In this document: in pieces, positions 24,783 through 34,193 of the stretch
Position numbering within the stretch: position 1 is the stretch's first letter
Layout of the letters: every line of letters begins with the position of its first letter
From: Massilia phosphatilytica
GTDB taxonomy: Bacteria; Pseudomonadota; Gammaproteobacteria; Burkholderiales; Burkholderiaceae_D
Direction of reading: 5' to 3'
DNA length: 64,000 nucleotides
Assembly (NCBI RefSeq): GCF_002968015.1
Contig: NZ_PUIP01000010.1
Coordinates: forward strand, 62,001-126,000
Program-made: the position numbers and the translations under genes
Notes under the pieces: model-generated
Database searches by the model: none
What the model was told of the DNA's origin: nothing
The model's input: the letters and a program-made list of their open reading frames with translations, nothing else

Positions 24783-25532
24783 ATGTTACTCAAGGAACGC
24801 GTGGCGATCGTCACGGGCGGCGCCGGCATCAACGGCCTCGGTTTTGCAACGGCGCGCATGCTGGCCGAACACGGCGCCCGCGTCGTCATCCTCGACCTGC
24901 CCGGCGCCAACCCGGCCGGCGCGGCAGCGGAACTGGGCGCGGGCCACCTCGGCCTCGCGGCCGACATCACGGACAAGGCGCAATGCGACGCCGCCGCGCG
25001 CGCCGTGCTGGAACGCTACGGCCGCATCGACATCCTGTTCAACAATGCCGGCATCACCCAGCCGCGCAAGACGCTCGACATCTCGGCGGCCGACTACGAC
25101 GCCGTACTGGACGTGAGCCTGCGCGGCACGCTGCTGATGTCGCAGGCCGTGCTGCCCGCGATGCAGCAGCAGCAAAGCGGCAGCATCGTCAACACGTCAT
25201 CGGTGTCGGCGCAGCGCGGCGGCGGCATCCTCGGCGGGCCGCACTACTCGGCCGCGAAGGCCGGCGTGCTGGGCCTGACCCGCGCGATGGCGCGCGAATT
25301 CGGCCCAGTCGGCATCCGCGTCAATGCCATCACGCCGGGACTGATCGCCACCGACATCATCAAGGGCAAGCTGACGGAGGAGCGCAAGGACGAGATCGCG
25401 AACGACATCCCGCTGGCGCGCCTGGGCCGCGCGAGCGACATCGCCGGCGCCGTCGTGTTCCTCGCCAGCGACCTGTCCGCCTACTGCACCGGCGTCACGC
25501 TCGACGTCAACGGCGGCATGCTGATTCACTGA
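24783..25532 (+). CDS. SDR-family oxidoreductase (FabG-like)
   Basis: A 249-residue classical SDR. The cofactor loop is TGGAGINGLG (about 11-20), Asp38 after strand 2 (VVILDLP) favours NAD, FNNAGI is the NNAG motif, Ser in NTSSVS and Tyr-Lys in YSAAK complete the triad, and PGLIATDI and GVTLDVNGGM are typical C-terminal motifs. AGGAGACGGAAC precedes the ATG. It lies just before, and on the same strand as, the transketolase pair, so it may oxidise a sugar or sugar alcohol to the ketose that the transketolase handles. It overlaps the convergent LysR gene by seven bases. Confidence 0.9.
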   Translation: MLLKERVAIVTGGAGINGLGFATARMLAEHGARVVILDLPGANPAGAAAELGAGHLGLAADITDKAQCDAAARAVLERYGRIDILFNNAGITQPRKTLDISAADYDAVLDVSLRGTLLMSQAVLPAMQQQQSGSIVNTSSVSAQRGGGILGGPHYSAAKAGVLGLTRAMAREFGPVGIRVNAITPGLIATDIIKGKLTEERKDEIANDIPLARLGRASDIAGAVVFLASDLSAYCTGVTLDVNGGMLIH

Positions 25533-26449
25533 GCAAAGTCCGCGAATCCCCGGATCCACTCCACGACCGTCCGCACCCCCTGCAAACCTTCCCGGCTCTT
25601 CGGGACGGCCAGGTGGTGCGCGGTCGCCTCGATGGCGAGCTCGCCGAACGGGCACACCAGCTTCCCCTGCCGCAGGTAGTCGTGCACGAGCACCGTGCTC
25701 TCGATGCACATGCCGAGTCCATTTTCCGCCGCACTGAGCGTCATGAAGGCGCGGTCCAGGCGCAGGCCGCGCACGGGGCTGCCGCAATCCGGCGCGAAGC
25801 GCGCGATCCAATCGTCCCACGACGTCAGCGAGACGTCGTTCTGGATCAGGTAGAAATTCTCGATATCGCCGGCCGGCAGCGGCAGGGTCCAGCCGTCCAC
25901 GAGCGCGGGACTGCACACCGGCACGTAGCGCTCGTGTTGCGAGATCGGTTCCACGTGCACGCCCGCCGATGCGGGCGGCCTGCCATACGTCACCGCCACG
26001 TCCACGCCGCTGTTGGAAAAATCCGGCGCCTGGTGCACGGCCCACAGCCGCACGTCGATCTCGGGATGGGCGCGCAGGAAAGCGGGCAGGCGCGGCATGA
26101 CCCAGATCGCGGCGTAGCTGGGCGCGGACTGGATCGTCACCACCTGCTGGCGGCTGCTGCGGTCGAGGATCGTGCGCAGCTCGTCGTCGATGTCGGCGAA
26201 CGAGCGCCGGATTACGTCATACAGGCGCGCCCCCTCGGCGGTGGGCACGACACCGCGCCGCGCCCGTTCGAACAGCAGGGTGCCCAGCGCCTCTTCCAGC
26301 GTCTGGATCGAATGGCTGACGGCGGACGACGTGATCGACAGTTCCTGTGCGGCGGCCGCGAACGACCGGTGCATGTAGGCCGCCTCGAACGCCTGCAGTC
26401 CCTTGAGTGAAGCCTTGCGCAACGCGCGGTATCGCTGAACTGGTTTCAT
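25526..26449 (-). CDS. LysR-family regulator (GcvA-like)
   Basis: A 307-residue LysR regulator. The N-terminal helix-turn-helix (about 15-75) contains LKGLQAFEAAYMHRSFAAAAQELSI split by the recognition helix; a substrate-binding domain follows (about 95-295). The opening and the FERARRG wing resemble GcvA-type members. It diverges from the transketolase genes with an 84-base gap, the classic LysR arrangement, so it most likely activates them in response to the pathway's inducer. The start ATG lacks an obvious Shine-Dalgarno. Confidence 0.9.
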   Translation of the reverse strand: MKPVQRYRALRKASLKGLQAFEAAYMHRSFAAAAQELSITSSAVSHSIQTLEEALGTLLFERARRGVVPTAEGARLYDVIRRSFADIDDELRTILDRSSRQQVVTIQSAPSYAAIWVMPRLPAFLRAHPEIDVRLWAVHQAPDFSNSGVDVAVTYGRPPASAGVHVEPISQHERYVPVCSPALVDGWTLPLPAGDIENFYLIQNDVSLTSWDDWIARFAPDCGSPVRGLRLDRAFMTLSAAENGLGMCIESTVLVHDYLRQGKLVCPFGELAIEATAHHLAVPKSREGLQGVRTVVEWIRGFADFAQ

Positions 26450-26533
26450 CTATCGCCAAGAATTACTCGCTATACGGTCGGGGCGGCCCTTCCTACACTG
26501 GACCCATTCGAACAACCGCAACCGGAGACACCA

Positions 26534-27376
26534 ATGGAACATCCGCACGCCGCCCTGAAAAGCGTGGCCTACCGCATCCGCCGCTACGCCCTGCGCATGG
26601 GCGAGGTCCAGGGCCAGGGCTATGTCGGACAGGCCCTCGGCATGGCCGACATCCTCGCCGTCGCGTACCGGCACGCGCTGCATTATCGGCCGGAAGCGCC
26701 GGCTTGGGAAGGCCGCGACCGATTCCTGCTGTCGCACGGCCATTACGCGATCGCGCTGTACGCCGCACTGCTGGAAGCGGGCATCCTGCCGGAAGACGAA
26801 CTGGAAACCTACGGCAGCGACGACAGCCGCCTGCCGATGTCCGGCATGGCCACCTACACGCCCGGCATGGAAATCTCGGGCGGCTCGCTGGGCCAGGGAC
26901 TGACCATCGCCGTCGGCATGGCGCTGGGCCTGCGCCAGAAGAACAACCCGGCCTTCGTCTACAACTCGATGTCGGACGGCGAACTGGACGAAGGCTCGAC
27001 GTGGGAAGCGGCGCTGTCCGCGGCCCACTTCGGCCTCGGCAACCTCATCACGCTGGTCGACATCAACAACCAGCAGGCGGACGGCCCGTCGACGAAGATC
27101 CTCGGCTTCGAGCCGCTCGTGCAGAAGTGGGAATCGTTCGGCTGGTTCGTGCAGCGCGCCAACGGCAACGATATCGGCGCGGTGCTGGCCGCCTTCGACG
27201 CGGCGCGCAACCATCCGCAGGCGCAGCCGCGCGTGATCCTGTTCGACACGCTGATGGGCAGCGGCGTGCCGTTCCTCGAACAACGCGACAAGAACCATTT
27301 CATCCGCGTCGAAGCCGACGAATGGCAGCAGGCCATCGCGATCCTCGACGCCCGCCACGCAGGAGACCAGGCATGA
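26534..27376 (+). CDS. Transketolase N-terminal subunit
   Basis: A 280-residue half-transketolase holding the thiamine diphosphate pyrophosphate-binding domain: FLLSHGHYAIALY, SGGSLGQGL and SDGELDEGSTWEAA with INNQQADG (the GDG..N metal/ThDP motif, G replaced by S in the first position). The partner subunit follows with a four-base overlap (ATGA). CCGGAGACACC precedes the ATG. Split transketolases of this type act on ketose phosphates and are used in apulose, erythrulose and similar routes; the exact substrate here is unknown. Confidence 0.93.
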   Translation: MEHPHAALKSVAYRIRRYALRMGEVQGQGYVGQALGMADILAVAYRHALHYRPEAPAWEGRDRFLLSHGHYAIALYAALLEAGILPEDELETYGSDDSRLPMSGMATYTPGMEISGGSLGQGLTIAVGMALGLRQKNNPAFVYNSMSDGELDEGSTWEAALSAAHFGLGNLITLVDINNQQADGPSTKILGFEPLVQKWESFGWFVQRANGNDIGAVLAAFDAARNHPQAQPRVILFDTLMGSGVPFLEQRDKNHFIRVEADEWQQAIAILDARHAGDQA

Positions 27377-28374
27377 GCACCGCAACCCCGAACAAACCGC
27401 GCCTGACCACGTCCGCAATGATCGCTTCCATCGCCGCCGAAGGCCAGCGCACGCAGAGCGCACCGTTCGGCAACGCGCTGGTGGCACTGGCGCGCGACCG
27501 CAAGGACATCGTCGGCATGAGCGCCGACCTCGCCAAATACACGGACCTGCACCTGTTCGCCCAGGCCTATCCAGAACGCTTCTTCCAGATGGGCATGGCG
27601 GAGCAGTTGCTGATGGGTGCCGCCGGCGGCATGGCCAAGGAAGGTTTCACGCCGTTCGTCACCACGTACGCCGTGTTCGCGTCGCGCCGCGCCTACGACT
27701 TCATCCACCAGGTGATCGCGGAAGAAAACCTGAACGTCAAGATCGCCTGCGCGCTGCCGGGCCTGACGACGGGCTACGGCCCCAGCCACCAGGCGACCGA
27801 GGACATCGCGATCTTCCGCGGCGTGCCGGGACTCACCATCGTCGATCCGTGCGATGCACTCGACACGGAGCAGGCCGTGACCGCGATCGCGGCGCACCAG
27901 GGCCCCGTCTACATGCGCCTGCTGCGCGGCAAGGTGCCGCTCGTGCTGGACGAGTACGACTACAAGTTCGAACTCGGCAAGGCGAAACTGCTGCGCGACG
28001 GCCGCGACGTGCTCCTGATCTCCAGTGGCATCATGACGATGCGCGCGCTGGAAGTGGCCGAGGTGCTGAAGGCGGACAACGTCGGCGTGGCCGTGCTGCA
28101 CACGCCCACCATCAAGCCGCTGGACGAGGAAGCGATCATCCGCGAAGCGCGGCGCAGCGGCCGGCTGGTCGTCGTGGCCGAGAACCACTCCGTCGTGGGC
28201 GGCCTCGGCGAAGCGGTCGCGGGCACCCTGCTGCGCGCGGGCGCCGCGCGCGCGTTCCGCCAGATCGCCCTGCCGGACGCCTTCCTCGACGCCGGCGCGC
28301 TGCCGACCCTGCACGACCGCTACGGCATCTCGACGCAGGCGATGGCCGCCAGCATCAAGTCCTGGCTGCGCTGA
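27373..28374 (+). CDS. Transketolase C-terminal subunit
   Basis: A 333-residue partner carrying the pyrimidine-binding domain (MSADLAKYTDLHLFAQAYPERFF, GMAEQLLMGAAGGMAKEG with the catalytic Glu that activates ThDP, and TTYAVFASRRAYDFIHQ) and the C-terminal transketolase domain (KLLRDGRDVLLISSGIM, VVVAENHSVVGGLGEAV). The Met in NALVALA starts a long hydrophobic strand. It overlaps the upstream subunit and precedes an MFS transporter by 85 bases, making a likely SDR-transketolase-transporter-porin unit. Confidence 0.93.
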   Translation: MSTATPNKPRLTTSAMIASIAAEGQRTQSAPFGNALVALARDRKDIVGMSADLAKYTDLHLFAQAYPERFFQMGMAEQLLMGAAGGMAKEGFTPFVTTYAVFASRRAYDFIHQVIAEENLNVKIACALPGLTTGYGPSHQATEDIAIFRGVPGLTIVDPCDALDTEQAVTAIAAHQGPVYMRLLRGKVPLVLDEYDYKFELGKAKLLRDGRDVLLISSGIMTMRALEVAEVLKADNVGVAVLHTPTIKPLDEEAIIREARRSGRLVVVAENHSVVGGLGEAVAGTLLRAGAARAFRQIALPDAFLDAGALPTLHDRYGISTQAMAASIKSWLR

Positions 28375-28459
28375 ACCGCCGCCGCACGCGCGGCCGCGCA
28401 CTGGAGGCGCCAAGACCTCCGCGGCCGCGTGACACAATGAGAACGATCTGGAGACACGG

Positions 28460-29776
28460 ATGAAAACTTCTAGCGTCACATCGCCGGCCGCTTTGTCGGC
28501 CCCCACCACCGACCTCGAAACGCGCGCCTACGCGAAAGTCACGCGCCGGCTCGTCCCCTTCCTCATGCTGTGCTACCTGGCGGCCTACCTCGACCGCGTG
28601 AACGTCGGCTTCGCCAAGCTGCAGATGCTGAGCGACCTGCGCTGGAGCGACACGGTCTACGGCCTCGGCGCCGGCATCTTCTTCCTCGGCTACTTCCTGT
28701 TCGAGGTACCCAGCAACCTGATCCTGCACCGCTTCGGCGCGCGCCGCTGGCTGGCGCGCATCATGATCACGTGGGCCATCATCTCGGCCAGCTTCAGCGT
28801 CGTGAACTCGCCCACCGCGTTCTACGTGATGCGCTTCCTGCTCGGCGTGGCCGAAGCGGGCTTCGCGCCGGGCGTCATCCTGTACATCACCTACTGGTTC
28901 CCGCAGGCGCGCCGCGCCAAGGTGATGGCGCTGTTCTTCATGGCGATCCCGCTCGCGAGCATCGTCGGCGCGCCGCTGTCCGGCTGGATCCTCGAGACCT
29001 TCTCCGGCGTGCACGGCCTGCGCGGCTGGCAATGGCTGTTCGCCCTGGAAGCGCTGCCGTCGCTGCTGCTGGGCGTGGCGATCCTGTTCTACCTGGACGA
29101 CAGCATCGACGCCGCCCGCTGGCTCGCGCCGGACGAGAAAGCCGTCCTGCAGCGCAACCTCGCGATCGAAAACGGCGACAAGGTGGCGCACCATTCGGCT
29201 GGGGCCTTCCTGTCCGACCGCCGTTTGTGGCTGCTCACCGCCATCTATTTCTGCATCGTGATGGGCCAGTACGGCATCACGTTCTGGCTGCCGGCCATCG
29301 TCAGGAACGCGGGTGTCAGCGGCGCCGGCACCGTCGGCCTGCTGGCGGCGATCCCCTACCTCGTCGCCCTCGCCTGCCTGCCCCTGATCGGCCGCAGCTC
29401 GGACCGCACCAAGGCCCGGCGCCTGCACACCGGCGTGCCGATGCTGGTGGCGGCATGTGCGCTGTTCGCCCTGCCGTACACGAACGGCGTCGGCATGGCA
29501 CTCGTGCTGCTGAGCCTCGCCGCGGCCGGCGCGATCGGCTGCACGTCGCAGTTCTGGACCTTGCCCACCGCCTTCCTCGGCGGCATGACGGCGGCGGCCG
29601 GCATTGCCACCATCAACTGCATCGCCAACCTGGCCGGTTTCTTTTCGCCTTCCCTCGTCGGCTGGCTGAACGACGCCACCGGCAGGCAGGGCGCGGGCCT
29701 GATGCTCACGTCCGGCGTCCTGCTGGTGGGTGCCTGCCTGCTGGCCTTCGTGCCGAAACAGATCGTCGACCGCTGA
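28460..29776 (+). CDS. MFS transporter of the anion:cation symporter (ACS) family
   Basis: A 438-residue 12-TM transporter. The opening RLVPFLMLCYLAAYLDRVNV and the motif FEVPSNLILHRFGARRW at about residue 85 are diagnostic for the ACS family, which imports sugar acids, phthalate, galactarate and related organic anions. CTGGAGACACGG precedes the ATG. It sits between the transketolase pair and a porin, so uptake of the compound used by this catabolic unit is the natural role. The paralogue at 40147-41478 belongs to the same family. Confidence 0.92.
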   Translation: MKTSSVTSPAALSAPTTDLETRAYAKVTRRLVPFLMLCYLAAYLDRVNVGFAKLQMLSDLRWSDTVYGLGAGIFFLGYFLFEVPSNLILHRFGARRWLARIMITWAIISASFSVVNSPTAFYVMRFLLGVAEAGFAPGVILYITYWFPQARRAKVMALFFMAIPLASIVGAPLSGWILETFSGVHGLRGWQWLFALEALPSLLLGVAILFYLDDSIDAARWLAPDEKAVLQRNLAIENGDKVAHHSAGAFLSDRRLWLLTAIYFCIVMGQYGITFWLPAIVRNAGVSGAGTVGLLAAIPYLVALACLPLIGRSSDRTKARRLHTGVPMLVAACALFALPYTNGVGMALVLLSLAAAGAIGCTSQFWTLPTAFLGGMTAAAGIATINCIANLAGFFSPSLVGWLNDATGRQGAGLMLTSGVLLVGACLLAFVPKQIVDR

Positions 29777-29800
29777 GCGGTTCCCGCCCCCTGCTGTAAG

Positions 29801-29817
29801 GGCCCCCGCGCGGGGCC
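29801..29817 (+). terminator. GC-rich hairpin after the MFS gene
   Basis: GGCCCC-CGCGC-GGGGCC forms a 6-bp stem with a 5-base loop, 25 bases after the MFS stop and before the porin. No U-run follows, so termination is doubtful; it may only slow transcription between the two genes. Confidence 0.3.
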
Positions 29818-29863
29818 GGGGCGGCGCACGCCCCCGCACACGACAACAATCATTGGAGACAAC

Positions 29864-30898
29864 ATGAAAGCATCGCCATTGCACCTGGCGTGGTGCCTGG
29901 CCGTCTGCGCCGGCGCGCAGGCCCAATCGAACGTGACCGTCTACGGCCTCGTCGACATGAACGCCGGCTGGACGTCAAACCTGGCACGAGACGGCGGCAA
30001 CACCTTGCGCGTGAATGCCGGCGGCATGAACACGTCGCGCCTCGGCTTCGTCGGCAGCGAAGACCTCGGCGGCGGCACGAAGGCTGTATTCCAACTGGAG
30101 ATGGGCATCGCGGCCGACACAGGTGTCGCCGACAACCCGCTGTTCAAGCGCCAGGCCACCGTCGGCCTGGCGGGACGCTGGGGCACGCTACTGCTCGGCC
30201 GCGCATTCACGACCGTCTACGACTTCGTGCTGCCCTACGACCCGATGGGGTATGCGCCGATGTATTCGTGGGCGCCGGCGGGCAATGCGAGCGGCGCCAG
30301 CAAGTACGGCATGACGCTGGCGTTCGACAACATGGTCAAGTACGCGGGCAAGGTGGGCAACCTGAGTGTCGGCGCCAGCTACGGCGCGGGCGAGCAGGCG
30401 CCGACGGGCGACGGCGCCAAGGGCGCGGTGGCGGCCAATTACGCGGCCGGGCCGGTGTCGTTCGTCGCGACATACGAACGGGCCAAGGGCAACCGGAGCG
30501 ACGTGGCGACGGCCTGGCATCTCGGCGCGCTCGTCGACACGGGCCGCCTGAAGCTGCAGGCCGCCATGCGCGACTACCGGCTCGCACCATCGGCGCCGGG
30601 ACCGGACGTGCGCGCGCGCCTGTACTGGGGCGGCGCGAATTATCTCGTGACGCCAAGGCTGACCGCGACCGGCGCCGTCTACTACCAGGACGTGAGGAAC
30701 GTCCCGCGCGGGACCGACGCCGACCCGGTCATGCTCGTCGGGCGCCTGCGCTACGCACTGTCGAAACGGACGGACCTGTACTTGGCCGCCGCGCATGCGC
30801 AGGCACGGCACGGCCAGCTGGTCAGCCTCGCGCGCGACGAAGCCGGCTTCGGCAGCACACAGCGCAGCATCGTCGCCGGCATGCAGCACCGCTTCTGA
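29864..30898 (+). CDS. Outer-membrane porin (Burkholderiales type)
   Basis: A 344-residue general porin. The signal peptide (1-21) is cleaved at GAQAQ/SNVTVYG; beta-strand repeats with alternating hydrophobic residues follow (NTSRLGFVGSEDLGGGTKA, RWGTLLLGRAFT), and the last residue is Phe, the usual BamA sorting signal (MQHRF). TTGGAGACAAC precedes the ATG. Position after an ACS transporter suggests selective passage of the same solute across the outer membrane. Confidence 0.93.
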   Translation: MKASPLHLAWCLAVCAGAQAQSNVTVYGLVDMNAGWTSNLARDGGNTLRVNAGGMNTSRLGFVGSEDLGGGTKAVFQLEMGIAADTGVADNPLFKRQATVGLAGRWGTLLLGRAFTTVYDFVLPYDPMGYAPMYSWAPAGNASGASKYGMTLAFDNMVKYAGKVGNLSVGASYGAGEQAPTGDGAKGAVAANYAAGPVSFVATYERAKGNRSDVATAWHLGALVDTGRLKLQAAMRDYRLAPSAPGPDVRARLYWGGANYLVTPRLTATGAVYYQDVRNVPRGTDADPVMLVGRLRYALSKRTDLYLAAAHAQARHGQLVSLARDEAGFGSTQRSIVAGMQHRF

Positions 30899-30901
30899 CG
30901 G

Positions 30902-32542
30902 TCAGCGGAAGCTCAGCGCGCCCGTCAGGTCACCCGGCGGACGCGCCCCGCGCGCCGCGAACGCCGCGTTGCGCGCGGCCAGGCCTTCCAGCAGCGGCAG
31001 GCCGTGCAGGCGCGTGATGAAGCGCAGGATCGACGTCGTGTCGTAGAAGTTGTGGTCGACGGCGCCCTTCTTCGCGTACGGCGAGATGACGATCGCCGGG
31101 ATGCGCGAGCCCGGGCCCCAGCGGTCGCCCTGCGGCGGCGCGACGTGGTCCCACCAGCCGCCGTTCTCGTCGAAGGTGACGACGACCACCATGTCCTTCC
31201 ACTGCGGCGATTTCTTGAGGTGCTCGATCACGTTGGCCACGTGCGCATCGCCGGATTCGACGTCCGAATAGCCCGCGTGCAGGTTCAAATTCCCCTGCGG
31301 CTTGTAGAACGTCACGGCCGGTAGCCGGCCGGCGATGGCGTCGGCGATGAATTTGTTGGAGATCGGGCTGTCGCCCATGCCGCCGTCGCGCAGGTGCGCG
31401 GCGCGCGCCGCGGTGCCCGGTCCGAACTGCTTGAAGTAATTGAGCGGCTGGTGGTGGAACTGGAAGTTCGGGCGCTCGCCTTCGCCGCGGCCGTCCAGCG
31501 CCGCCTGCCACGCACCCGCATACCATGCCCAGCCGACGCCCTTCTCGGACAGCAGGTCGCCGATCGTTTTATAGGTCTGCGGCGGCAGCACGGCCGGGTC
31601 CTGCGGATCGGCCAGGTGCGCATCGCCGCCCGGTGCCGGACGCACCCAGCTCGGCTGGAACGGCGGCGCCATCGTGTTGACCGCGTAGCCATCCGGCGTG
31701 ATGGCGCCGTTGTTGACGAACTTAGGCTTACCGTCCAGCGCGGACTTCGGCGAATCCGGCGCCAGCGCGAGGCGGTGCCCCGTCGGGCCGTCTTCCAGCA
31801 CGGCGATCTTCTTCGCGGCCGGCGTGGACGCGGCATTGAAAAATTCCGGCACGCGGCCGCTGATCAGGAACTGGTGGTTCAGGTAGGAGCCGCCGAACGC
31901 GCCCATGAAGAAGTTGTCGCACAGCGTGAATTCACGGGCGATCTGCCACAGGCCCAGGTTCTTCGACGTCTCGCCGTAATGCCCCATCGTCAGCGCACCG
32001 TTGTCGCCCCAGGCCACGAAGCCGTCGTTCTTGCCGCCGTTGATCTGCATCTGGTTCTGGTAGAACAGATGCCACAGGTCGCGCGTGACGATCGCTTCCG
32101 GCAGCGGCTTGCCGGCGGCATCCGTCAGCCTGAAGGGCGCGTTCGGCAGATGCTGGATGTCGTCTTCCCTGATCAGGTAATCCTTGCCGCCGATGTTCTG
32201 GCGCGCCGGCACCATGCCGCCCCAGATCTTCGGCAGTTCCGGCAGCACGCTGCCGTCGCGGTCCTTTTGCGGGACGGCGTTCGCCACCGGCAGCGGTTGC
32301 GCGAGGCCGGGGAAGTCCGCAAACAGGTTGTTGAAGCTGCGGTTCTCCAGGTAGATCACGACGACGTTCTTCACATGCGCCTTCAGCTTCGCGTCCAGCG
32401 AGCCGGCGACCGGTTTGGCGGCCCTGGCGGCGGGCTTCGCGTCGCTGGCCGGCGCGATCGACGCCGACAGGCCCACGGCGGCCGCGGCCTGGAAGATGCG
32501 GCGGCGCGCGGGGCTGGCGGGGTGGTCGTCGTGGTCTTGCAT
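30902..32542 (-). CDS. Tat-exported phosphoesterase (AcpA/phospholipase C family)
   Basis: A 546-residue phosphoesterase-family protein. The N-terminus PARRRIFQAAAAVGL is a twin-arginine signal, so it is exported folded. The catalytic opening VVVIYLENRSFNNLFADFPG is the family signature; NDGFVAWGDNG, HYGETSKNL, FFMGAFGGSYLNHQFL, and VTFDENGGWWDHVAPP match acid phosphatase AcpA/non-haemolytic phospholipase C. It may release phosphate or phosphocholine from lipids. ATG 32542 is chosen over 32563 because AGGAGAAGG lies before it. It converges with the porin gene, three bases apart. Confidence 0.9.
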   Translation of the reverse strand: MQDHDDHPASPARRRIFQAAAAVGLSASIAPASDAKPAARAAKPVAGSLDAKLKAHVKNVVVIYLENRSFNNLFADFPGLAQPLPVANAVPQKDRDGSVLPELPKIWGGMVPARQNIGGKDYLIREDDIQHLPNAPFRLTDAAGKPLPEAIVTRDLWHLFYQNQMQINGGKNDGFVAWGDNGALTMGHYGETSKNLGLWQIAREFTLCDNFFMGAFGGSYLNHQFLISGRVPEFFNAASTPAAKKIAVLEDGPTGHRLALAPDSPKSALDGKPKFVNNGAITPDGYAVNTMAPPFQPSWVRPAPGGDAHLADPQDPAVLPPQTYKTIGDLLSEKGVGWAWYAGAWQAALDGRGEGERPNFQFHHQPLNYFKQFGPGTAARAAHLRDGGMGDSPISNKFIADAIAGRLPAVTFYKPQGNLNLHAGYSDVESGDAHVANVIEHLKKSPQWKDMVVVVTFDENGGWWDHVAPPQGDRWGPGSRIPAIVISPYAKKGAVDHNFYDTTSILRFITRLHGLPLLEGLAARNAAFAARGARPPGDLTGALSFR

Positions 32543-32712
32543 GGCCTTCTCCTGTGACGGCAAAGAATCGATTATCTGTTCTTTTTGCCATCAGGAAAAG
32601 AAAAAGGCAGCGTCAATACGGGCAAAAACGACAGGGTCGCTTACATCTCCTTAACCGCGCTTAACACGCCGACACGCCAGAATCCCATGGACGAATCGAC
32701 GAAAGGATCACC

Positions 32713-34083
32713 ATGCAACGCACCGCGCTTGCCACCCTCGGCGCCCTCTTCCTGGCCTGCGCGCCCATCGCCCACGCCGGCGACACGGCGGCGCCCTCCC
32801 TCAAGCTGCCGCAGGCGCAGGTGGAGCGGCTGCTGGACGTCTACGCCATGATCAAGCAGAACTACGTCGGCGACACCGACGACAAGGCGTTGTTCGACGG
32901 CGCCCTGTCCGGCATGCTGGCCGCGCTCGACGCGCACTCGCGCTACCTGGACAAGGACGCCATGCGCGACGTCGGGCGCGAGAACAGCGGCGAGTACGTG
33001 GGCATCGGCATCGAGGTCGAAGGCAACCGCGACCAGTTGCGCGTCGTCTCCGCCACCGAGGGCTCGCCGGCCGAACGCGCGGGCATCCGGCCGGGCGACA
33101 CGATCGTCTCGGTGGATGGCGCGCCCGTCGCCGGCATGACGAACGACGACGTGGCGCGGCGCATGCACGGCGCGCCGGGGACGGTGGTCGCCATCGGCAT
33201 CGCGCGCCGCAACAAGGCCGAGACGCTGCGCATCACGCGCGCGGACCTGCACAACGACACGGTGCGCGTGAAGATGGCGGCGCCGGGATTGGCCTGGATC
33301 CGCATCTCGGAATTCGGCGGCGCCACGTCGGCCGACCTCGCGGCGGCGCTGAAAACACTGGACGCGCCGCGCGGCCTGATCCTCGACTTGCGCAACGATC
33401 CGGGCGGCCTGGTGGCGACGGGCGTCGCGGTCGCCGGCGCCTTCCTGCAGCCGGGCACCGTACTGTTCTCGGCGCGCGGACGCGAGCCGGGCGCCAACGC
33501 CACCGTCACGGTCGACGAGCGCTATTACCGCTCGCCGGGCCAGCCCGACGTGCTGGCCGGCCTGCCCACGTGGACCCGCACCGTGCCGCTGACGGTACTC
33601 GTGAACGGCGCGTCCGCGTCGGCCGCGGAACTGGTCACGGGCGCCCTGCAGGACCAGCACCGCGCCACCGTGATCGGCACGCGCACGTTCGGCAAGGGCT
33701 CGATCCAGTCCGTTGTTCCGCTGGACGCGGACAGCGGCATCAAGTTCACCGTGGCGCGCTACTTCACGCCGGACGGCCACGAGATCCAGGCGCGTGGCGT
33801 CACGCCCGACATCGTCGTGGCGCCCGCGGTTGCCGCCGACGATGACCTGCTGCTGCGCGAAGCGGACCTGGCGAAGCACCTGCCGCCCACGCAGCCGCTG
33901 GCCACGACGGCGGACGCGAAGCGCGAGCCGCTCGAATCCGCGCGCACGTTCGGCACGCGCGACGACAAGGCCTTGCAGACCGCGGTGGCCGTCCTCACGC
34001 CCGAGGACAAGCGTTCGTCCACGCTCGCGGCCCTGTTGCGCCGCTGGGGCGCCGCGCCGCTGGCGGCGACGGCCGCGCCGTAA
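32713..34083 (+). CDS. S41-family C-terminal processing peptidase
   Basis: A 456-residue periplasmic serine peptidase. After the signal peptide (1-23, ending PIAHAGD) comes an N-terminal helical segment, a PDZ domain (about 95-170, GIGIEVEGNRDQL to GDTIVSVDGAPV) and the S41 catalytic domain with Ser in NGASASAAEL (301-303) and the general-base Lys328 in RTFGKGSIQ. TPDGHEIQARGVTPDI is a typical family ending. It probably trims or degrades periplasmic proteins by C-terminal recognition. AAAGGATCACC precedes the ATG. Confidence 0.92.
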   Translation: MQRTALATLGALFLACAPIAHAGDTAAPSLKLPQAQVERLLDVYAMIKQNYVGDTDDKALFDGALSGMLAALDAHSRYLDKDAMRDVGRENSGEYVGIGIEVEGNRDQLRVVSATEGSPAERAGIRPGDTIVSVDGAPVAGMTNDDVARRMHGAPGTVVAIGIARRNKAETLRITRADLHNDTVRVKMAAPGLAWIRISEFGGATSADLAAALKTLDAPRGLILDLRNDPGGLVATGVAVAGAFLQPGTVLFSARGREPGANATVTVDERYYRSPGQPDVLAGLPTWTRTVPLTVLVNGASASAAELVTGALQDQHRATVIGTRTFGKGSIQSVVPLDADSGIKFTVARYFTPDGHEIQARGVTPDIVVAPAVAADDDLLLREADLAKHLPPTQPLATTADAKREPLESARTFGTRDDKALQTAVAVLTPEDKRSSTLAALLRRWGAAPLAATAAP

Positions 34084-34193
34084 TCCGCACGTCATAATCC
34101 GGCGTCAGAATACGCATCGCTCCCAGGGAAGAGAGCACAGGCGGCTCGGCCGCCCTACCGGCGCCGGCGGTCGGGAAACATACCGGCACCAAT

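Noticed and set aside
34140..34154. GGCGGC-TCG-GCCGCC hairpin after the S41 peptidase gene
   Set aside because: A 6-bp GC stem with a 3-base loop and no U-run is expected by chance at this GC content, so I do not list it as a terminator.
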